Shown: in pieces, positions 38,601 through 47,600 of the stretch
Numbering within the stretch: the first letter of the stretch is position 1
How the letters are laid out: each line of letters begins with the position of its first letter
Assembly (NCBI GenBank): GCA_037893225.1
Contig: JAZGUH010000406.1
Coordinates: 806,001-870,000 of the forward strand
Direction: 5' to 3'
Source: Hippasteria phrygiana
Taxonomy: Eukaryota > Echinodermata > Asteroidea > Valvatida > Goniasteridae
Length of the DNA: 64,000 bases
Made by a program: the position numbers and the translations under genes
Notes under the pieces: generated by a model
The model's database searches: none
The model's input: only the letters and a program-made list of their open reading frames with translations
Told to the model about the DNA's origin: nothing

Positions 38601-41600
38601 AATGGGCGCCTCCTGCAACAAACCCTTGAGGGTCTGAAATGCAACCTCACAGGCCTCATCCCAGAGAAAATCCCGTGCTTTCTCTGTGAGGCGATGGAGT
38701 GGGCGTGCCACATCGGCGAATCCCTTGATAAATCGTCGATAGTAGGATGCGAGTCCTAAAAAACTCCGCACTCCCTTCACGTTGGTAGGTGTAGGCCATG
38801 ATTTGACTGCCTCAACCTTGTCCGGGTCGGTCGAGATCCCGTCCTTGGAAACCACATGTCCAAGATATTTCACGGCTTCCTTGAAGAGAAAGCACTTTTT
38901 CGGCTTCAACTTTAGTCCCGCAAGTCTGAGTCTCTGCAGCACCTCACGTAAGCGCTGTACCTCCTCCAGGACGCTCCTCCCGTATACAATGACGTCATCG
39001 AGGTAAACCAACAGTGTTTCCCACTGCAGTCCCCCTACAACTCTTTCCATCAACCTCTCAAAGGTGGCAGGGGCGTTGCACAAGCCAAAGGGCATGACCC
39101 TCCAGCTGTACAAGCCCCCGCGCACCACAAAGGCTGACGTTTGTTTGGCATCCTCGTCCAGCCCCACTTGCCAGTAGCCAGATGCAAGGTCAAGGGTCGA
39201 AAACCACCTTGCCCCTGACAACGCGTCCAAAGTGTCGTCGATTCGGGGGACGGGGTAGGCATCCTTCATCGTTACTTCATTGAGTCTACGGTAGTCGACG
39301 CAAAACCGTTGGCTCCCATCTTTCTTCCTGACCAGTACTACTATTTGAGGACCAAGGGCTGTCCGATGGTATAATCAGCCCCCTCTTCAACAAGTCATGT
39401 ACCTGCTGATCAATCTCTCCTTGCTTACACAATGGTTGTCGTCGAGGCCTCTGCCTGATTGGTCGTGTGTTTCCAGTGTCTATACTGTGTTTAACCCAGT
39501 CGCATCTCCCGATGTCGTGATCACCTTCTGAGAATACATCCGAAAAGTCAGTAAGTAATCGAGCGACTGTGTAGTGATACTGAGGCTCAAGATTTTCCAC
39601 ACTGCGCCTCCAGAGATCCGCAAGGTGGGCAGGAATATCTACTTCCGGGGTTGCGCCTCCTCTGGCAACTTCCCGGGCCTCCTGCACATCTCCCTCGGCT
39701 ACCCGTGTGAGGCATCCGGCCGTCGTTCCCGAACGAACAATGCACTCCCGGCAACCAGGATTTAGCAACCGCAATGCAAGAACGTCCTCTCCTTCCTTTC
39801 CTTCTACCAATGTCCTGGCCAGGATCAATCCCTTTTTAGCCAGCTCTCCACCTCCGTCAATCGGTTCTATCATTCCTAGTTCGCCTGCCTGGATCTCACA
39901 TGTCACCTTCCCCGGAACCAGCGCCTCATGCCCTGGCGGGATAACAGTTGTTTCTGTAACAACCACCCGGGCATGCAGATTCCTCCCCAATCTAGTCGTG
40001 CACCGTACGAACTCTCCGTGGAGTATGAGTTCGCAATTGTTGAAGTCCAATGTCCCTCCAGTTGGTAGCAGAAAATCCATCCCTAGAATTCCTTTTGTTT
40101 TGATCTTGGCAAAAACCACTCGCACTGGACAAGCGGTCCTGCCTATCCGTAAGTCTACATTTGCCACGCCTATTGTCTTCATAGCAGTACCATCGGCTTG
40201 GATAACCCGTATGCCGTCCTGTTCTAGGATTGGGCGCCTCTCCGAGGGTATCTGATAGTAAACCTCCTCGGAGATTATTGTATCCGTCGTCCCAGTATCC
40301 ACCAAAAACGGGATTGTAACGGACCGGCACTCGCCCTGCACATACAACCCCTGCTTTGGTATGACCAAAGTTGCAAAAACGTCCCTCACGGCATCAGTGG
40401 CATCAGGGTGGGTCCGCTTTCTGGCTGTTCGCTCCTCTGAGCCCTTAGTGTGTTGACCCTCTGTGTATCCAGCCTTCCCCTGGGTCGCAGAGTCGGCTGG
40501 TAGTCGTTTTCCGACTGCATTGACTCCTGTTTTGGCCTGTTCCGGCAATCCCTCCTAAAGTGTCCCTTTTTCTGACACTTGTAACACGTGTCTTCTAGGG
40601 TGGCTACTCTCCTCGGTCGAGGATGGTAAATCCGGGTGTCGCGTGGTCTCTGTGGAGGTTGTGACTTCTCCCCTGCCTCTTGTTCGCCTCTCATTTTCTT
40701 GTAGTACTCTTCCAGATGTCCAACCACATCAGCTATGATTGTGTCCTGGTACTCCTCCTCGCCACGTCCCATTCGGCACTTCTTACTTGCCTTTCCACTT
40801 CTTTGATCCTCAATCTTCTCAAAGTTCTCGGTGGCCAGCGCCGCCCGAATTGCGTCATTCAGGGTGGATGGCTTTGAACGAAAAACTCCCTCTCGGACGG
40901 TCTGGCTGTCAATAGCGTCTGAAAAATGCCCCCGAGCCAGTCTGTCCCTACTGTCCTCTGACAACTCCGGATATGCAAGTGTAGCCAACTCCCTAACTGC
41001 TTCTCCAAGTTCCTGCAACGTCTCTTTCGGGTTTTGGCGTCGGGTTCTCAACTCCATGAGGAAATTTTCAGCCATTTGCACTGGCCCGAAACGCGCATTC
41101 AATAGTCCAATCAGTTCCTTGTACTGGTATTGTCCGTCTTGTCCTCCACCTTGACGATTAGTCAAAATCTTCACAGCTGATCCCTGAAGACTCGCGGCGA
41201 GAAACGCTGCGGCCTCATCATCGTGCCATGCGTTAGCACGCCGGCACGACTCAAAGTGTTCCCGGTAGTCGATCCATGGCTGTTTCCCGTTAAATCGATC
41301 AGGAACAATCTTGGGGCGTTGGTGTTTTGCCCCGACTTTTCCCTGATCCTGCTGAGGTCCGTGTTTCCGCCCATTTCCCGTGGGCGGCCATGGCGTGATG
41401 GGAGAGGCCCCTTGGCCTCTCACCCCAAGCTATTTGTACCACTTGTGGCCATAGCGCCTCGGGCCTCCGGAGTCTCCTCCAAAGGAGGCGCCGTTGCGCC
41501 TACCCGAACACCCGTTGCTCGTTTGCGTTCGGTTGATCCCGCCCGAGGTGTCCATGCTCTATTCTTGATCATAGTCCTCCCAGGCGTGAAAAGGCTATGG

Positions 41601-44600
41601 ACCGCCGCCTCGGGTGTTCCCTGCAACTGCGCCAGGCATCCTTGCCAGGAGACATATCCGGAGGTATCCATGTCGTGCACTGGTTTTGCATTCCGTTCTA
41701 CACTCTCATTAACCCATCGAGGTGGGTTAGGTGTTTCTGCTTCCGGGCTCGGTGTTCCACGTAACAATTGCTCCATGGTCTCGGCGTATTCCTTCTCTCT
41801 GATCAAGGTTGCCAACTGATCCTCTCGGAGTTGGACTTCCATCCGCAGTTGGTCAATTTCCCCCTGCAGCTGGGACTCGCTCTTGGATGTGTCCATAACG
41901 GCCGTGTATGTTCCACGTTCACTAGTGTTTAAGTTCTCTTATCCGCACGTTACGCTGACAAGAGGTCAAAGTCTTGCCGTTGCATCCAGAAGTGGATTAA
42001 GTTATCCGTAAATGAGTTCAGCATTCAATATCCCACCGCTGCCACCATTTGTGGCGGATTTACTATTTGCCAGGTCGGTTGTCCCTCGGCTGGTACTCGC
42101 TGCTGGCGGGCGAGTAGTCCCACTGCGCCGAGGTGCAGGTCCGTTTGTTGGAAATATACCACCGCGTAAGTCTGAACCCACTCCCAGACCACTCTCACAC
42201 TCCACGACACAGACAGCACGGGGACAGACACCGGAGAACTTACGGGGACGGACTAGAATGATTGTGACACAGTGACAACAGAAGAACGTTCCAAGTATTT
42301 ATTAAATGTCAAATAAGAAGGTAAACCCCTGATTATTATCCCTTTTATTAAATTGTGGTTTCGCCTCAAGTAACGCCTCGAGCAACGCCTCAAGCAGTGT
42401 GTTGCGCCTCAAGCAGTGTGTTGCGCCTCAAGTAACTCCTCGAGCAACGCCTCAAGCAGTGTGGTGCGCCTCAAGTAACTCCTCGAGCAACGCCTCAAGC
42501 AGTGTGTTGCGCCTCAAGCAGTGTGTTGCGCCTCAAGTAACTCCTCGAGCAACGCCTCAAGCAGTGTGGTGCGCCTCAAGTAACTCCTCGAGCAACGCCT
42601 CAAGCAGTGTGGTTCGCCTCAAGTAACTCATCGAGCAACGCCTCAAGCAGTGTGGTGCGCCTCTCCCTATTTGCTTGACCCTCGCGCTTGTGGGTGACGC
42701 CTCGCCCAATTAGAAAGAATGCTTCTCGACAGCGCTAACTCCGTGAATGTCCGCTTGTAGTCGTCCCTTCCTATGGCCCTTGCTATCCGCAAGAGGCCCC
42801 GATGGTCACTACAACTTGACTCCGCGCCTCACGTCAGTCCTACTACAATGACTCCACGCCTCCCGTTAGTCCAGCACTCCAGCAGGCTATCTGTCCGGCC
42901 CACTGGAGGCGTCGGTCCCGAGTGTCGCCCTAGTCCCCGTATATGGCCCACGTACGCTCCGGTACATGGACAGCACATATACTTACTGTAGTCCACTGAC
43001 TAGACTCCGCTACGCTAGCCACGAGTTTCCTTGCGCCTCCTCTGTTTCCGTCCTTTTCGCCTCCTTTGTTTCCGTCCTTTTCGACGAGCGCGTACCGTGT
43101 ACGTCTTCCACGGTCAAGATCTAACCAACTACTCCCTGCGCACACCACGTATCATGCATGCCGCTGCGCTGCTTGAACGCCCTCAAGTGTTAGCGCTGCG
43201 CTATGGCGCGCCTAATCTTACAGAAATATAAATATGGAACTAGCAATTTGCAATAATGTTACAGATGCAAGGGTGGATCTGGTGGGACTGATGCGGAAAC
43301 TCCACCTCCTACAGAGCATGGCTGGACCTGATGTGGAGACTTCATTAAGCCAGTGTGGTCAGAGGGTTTACCGCCTTTGTGTTCAGTAACATGATGAAAC
43401 AGTGGATGAGTACGTTAGTGCCTTACGTGCTTTGCCTATTACATTTAACTTTGGGGATCTGACTGATGAAATTGAACTCGTGGAAAAAACATATTCTGAC
43501 AATTCGTGAGCACCAATTGTTGGAATCCACATTGATTCTGACTTCAGCACTTACCTTAAATTGACAGATGGAATCTGCAATGAGAGAATCGCAGTAAATT
43601 TCGCAGGCTGCAGCTCCTCAAGCTGAGACTTCAGTGAAGGCTCCATACTTAAGCCAAAGACTCATGTTACAAATAGGACTGCAAAACGTCCCCAGAATAC
43701 AGTGCTTCCTTTGTGGTGCCCCCGATCACAAAGCCAACTTCCCTATACCTGCCTAGTTATCAAGGCACAGTTTGCCCGAGCTGTTCAAAGAAAGGACTTC
43801 CATTATACCCGAGTTTGTAAAACTACTCCTAGAGTTACTAGAAAGTTCTGGGCCGCATGACCACGACAGTTTGCTTGGCTGTTTCCACATCTTCCAGTGT
43901 GGCCGGTGATTTCTACATAGTTGACAAGGGTGACCCAATACTGGGACTCGACCTCATCCGGTCACTCGAGCTCACTCTATCCGGTGACAAAGTGACCACC
44001 ATTCGTCATCTGTCTACAGAATGTAACGCACAAGCACCGAACTCCCCTCGGCAGTCCTGCTCACCGCGCGACTAGCGGATATACAGCATCAATGCAGGCT
44101 GATTTTCCCAAGCTGTCAGCCTCCGATCAGTAGGCCTAGAGCCTACAGTTCTGTTCACCGGATTAAGGTCAAACCAGATGCTACTCCGGTCCAGCAGAGA
44201 CTGCGCCGATTACCATTCGCTGTCAGTAGGCCAACGCCACAAAGTCAAGACAGAACTTTTGCGCTTGGAGGCAGCAGGTGTCATTATTAATGCGTCGATG
44301 CAAGCGCCTGGGTTTCCTCAATCATTGTATAATACAAGAAATCCGGAGACATTCGCTTGTGCATAGACTTACGTCAGGCCAACCGAGCCATTGTCATTGA
44401 GCATACCACCAGTTGGAGTTAGCTGAAGAGTCCCGTGACATGACAGCTTTCATAACGCATGAATAACTCTTTCGGTTCAATCGCGTCTGCTGCAGACTGG
44501 CGTCTACCCCAGCAGCTTTCCAAAAGCTCATGGCATCAATACTCCAGGGACTGCAAGGTGTACAATGCTACTTGGATGATGTGGTTGTATGACCGTAGCC

Positions 44601-47600
44601 AGGCCGAACACGACCGCAACCTTCGCACTGCACTCAAACACCTCCAAGATGCAGTAGTGAAACTTATATGCAGGCAAGTGCCAATTAGACCTCCATACGC
44701 TTCTTGGGACACATTTTGTCTGCTGATGAGCTGTAATCAGACCCAGCCCACGTGGACGCAATAAAGATATCGAATGCACCGCGACCCACTGATGCATCTT
44801 ATTACGCGAGATTTGTTCCCGACTTCTCCTCCGTCGTTACGCGCCGTTATGCGCCAGGACGCGCAAAGCTGAGTTTCCATAAGTGCGTTTTCGGTGCGTT
44901 TTTTTCCGTAGCGTTTTAGGCCTATGGTAAAATTACATGTACAGGCAAAATACGCAACGGACACAAAACGGACCGTAAAACGCACTTATGGAAAGCAGCT
45001 TTAGGGTGCGACGCTTTCAAAGAGCTCATCGCTCAAAACGTTACACTTCAGTTACTCGGTGTCATCGTGTCGATAGACACATCACTGTATGGCATTAAGT
45101 GAAGGACAAACGCAATTTCCCCCATTTCCTTGCATCGCGAAGTCTCTCTTCTGCAGAGCGTATTTATTCTGCATGAGAAAAAGAAGCCCCAGTCTTCATG
45201 TGGGCGTGTGAGAAATGGTTCCAATACCTGTTGGATCGACACTTCGTACTTCGGACTGATAACCAATAGCTCACAACGCTACAATCGTCTTGGGGATCAG
45301 GTCGTCAAACCATGCGCACCGCACACGCCTTATGCGGTTCAACTGCACAGTTGAATATCGCGCCGGAGTACAATGTGGTAGCTGACGCCATGTCGCGACT
45401 TCTCCTCTACGAACTCCTTTAAGGACATTGAGAACGAAGTTATTGTGCATTATTATTTATTTTAAATCTTTGGACAATAAAACAAACAAAATCCCATCGG
45501 CATGGGCTGGCCAGGGAAAGTTTATAGAAAAAAACCCTGTCATCAGAAGATGTGCCCTCCCAAATCCCTGTTAACATGTATACAATAGATACAAATTGTA
45601 GACTATGAAACTAAGCAAATCTGTGAAAAACTTTAAAGGGGACAAAACAATCCCAAAAGAAAAGAAAGCCCAGCAAATGGAACAATAAACCCTAAACGCC
45701 TGCAGTTTTAGGTGGACAATCCATAAAATGAGCACGTCTCTATAATAGCCGAACTGCTTCACAACAAGAAAATTGTCACAAAATGACCTTTCGCGTCTTC
45801 ACGACAGGACGGTGGATGATTCGGCAGACAAGCAAGAGAAAGCCCGAAAGAATGCTGACTGCATACGAGGTGCAGTTACCTCTTCCTTTAAAGTGGGTGA
45901 CTTTGTCCGTGTCCGGCTACTGACCAAAAAAGTGAAGGCCCCAAGGTTCTCCAAGTAAAGGTCAGACGACTTTGCCCTTCAAACACGTTGCCTAAAACTA
46001 GATCTATCAGATCCCAAATTATGAACATCATAGCTCTATCAGTTCAAGAGATACAGTTGAAAGAATGTTGTTGCCCCCCAGGTGATGGAAAACACATCAC
46101 CTCAGGAGGTACATTAAAGGGGGTTGATCCCAGAAACTCCGTACAAATGAAAAGATAAATGGAGACACTGGTGAGCTGGCTGAAATCACTGTAGACTGTA
46201 TTGCATCTGGGATCAGAATCCCGTATTCTCAAATATCACAAGCACAAGTACTAAAACTATAAATATACTCTAACTTCATTCGTAACCAGTACATGTACCA
46301 GTAATCAGCTGGTAAAACACCAATTCAGCAATCAAAAATACCATTCTGTTACACAAATCTAGTAAATACATATCTGCAATAATACAATACCATACAATAT
46401 TCAAGAACAATTGTTCAAACAGTCAGGAGACTCTCCCTAATAATCAAATACACTTTTATCATCACTTATGTACATGTATTTCAGGATACTAGACTTGGCC
46501 AGTCACTGACTGTTTATCTTCTGGTACCTGTCCTCTAGTGCACTGACCCTTATTAGTTATGCATGACTGATTTTGACCATGCTGCCCACTGCCCAGACAC
46601 ATGGCTCATGCATCATGTCCCTAGACAAAGGAAACTGTATTCTAAAAAGCTACGAAAACACTACTTCTTTTTGTTTTTTTACGACACCTCAAATGCCGCC
46701 AGGGGGAAGGAAATTGTCACCCTTGCCTCAACCCCCCCCCCCCCCCCCCGATACGCCAGAAACAATAGTTGATAGGGGATCAGCCCAATTACCTAATTAC
46801 AGTGACGAGTTTCGATGATATTGCAGCGATTGACAAGTGCTCATCACCCTTGCACCTTGCACCGTTTACCTTTCTCGTTGCAGAATGTGGTTGAGAGGAA
46901 CATTAATAACGCAAACAATGACACGATCTCTTTCATACGCAAGAACAGTCGCTTTATTGAGTAAGTAAAATTATTAAGCAAATCGTGTTTGCCTTATATT
47001 CTGTGGTTAACCGTTTTATTTGTTTAATGAGAAAAGTCTGATACCAGCCAATGTGGCCGGCGTTTATCCCCAGTTTTGTTAGCATGCAACGACTGAGAAT
47101 ATTTCTATCAAACCGGACGGGAATAGAAAGTCCATCGCAGGTTACTCCCAAGCTAATGCCGATACACATTTATACTGGTGGGGAGAGGCAAGTGGGGACG
47201 AAGTGACTCGAACTCCTGACCGTCTGGTCATGAGTAACAAATCCTTACCACTAGACCACACTCTCCCCTCGTTTAGTGAAAGTTAATCGATTAATTCTCT
47301 CCCTGTTTCTCACCCGTTGTTTTTTTTCCAAAGTGCACCGAAATAAAGAAGTCACACCACGCCAGTTAATTGCTGTCTATAATCAACAAAGCAAGTTATG
47401 TTTGTTTTCCCGTTTGTTTTGGTTTGGTTTTTAGAGAAAATGTATTACGAGTCAACGTTTACTACGACAGTCTCAACTATGACGATATCTACCAGTCAGC
47501 AGCGTATCCTGTAAGTCAAAAGTTTAATAATAATAAGCGTGTTATTTTACTCAGTCATTACTTTATCCAGGACAAATTTCATGAAGCTGATAAGCACATA

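Larger units (their letters stand above)
29854..43263 (-). mobile_element. Ty3/Gypsy LTR retrotransposon, near-complete
   Basis: The element is bounded by two LTRs (TGTAACA...CCGCCACA in its own sense) and a 4-bp target duplication GATG at 29850-29853 and 43264-43267. The internal region holds, in order, PBS, gag, protease, RT-RNase H-integrase, an extra C2H2 zinc-finger ORF and the polypurine tract. LTRs differ by about 14 substitutions and three small indels by eye (near 1%), so it is young. Frame changes in gag and in RT suggest this copy is no longer autonomous. A LINE interrupts its 3' LTR at 30797-34653. Confidence 0.93.
25072..46883 (+). other. Intron 9 of channel gene 1, 21.8 kb, transposon nest
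   Basis: Contains two tandem arrays, a Penelope-like element, a young Gypsy element with a LINE in its 3' LTR, and an old Gypsy fossil, all listed. At 25072-26290 nothing is recognised. At 45960-46883 I see only noncoding DNA with a C-run near 46733-46749. Confidence 0.85.
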
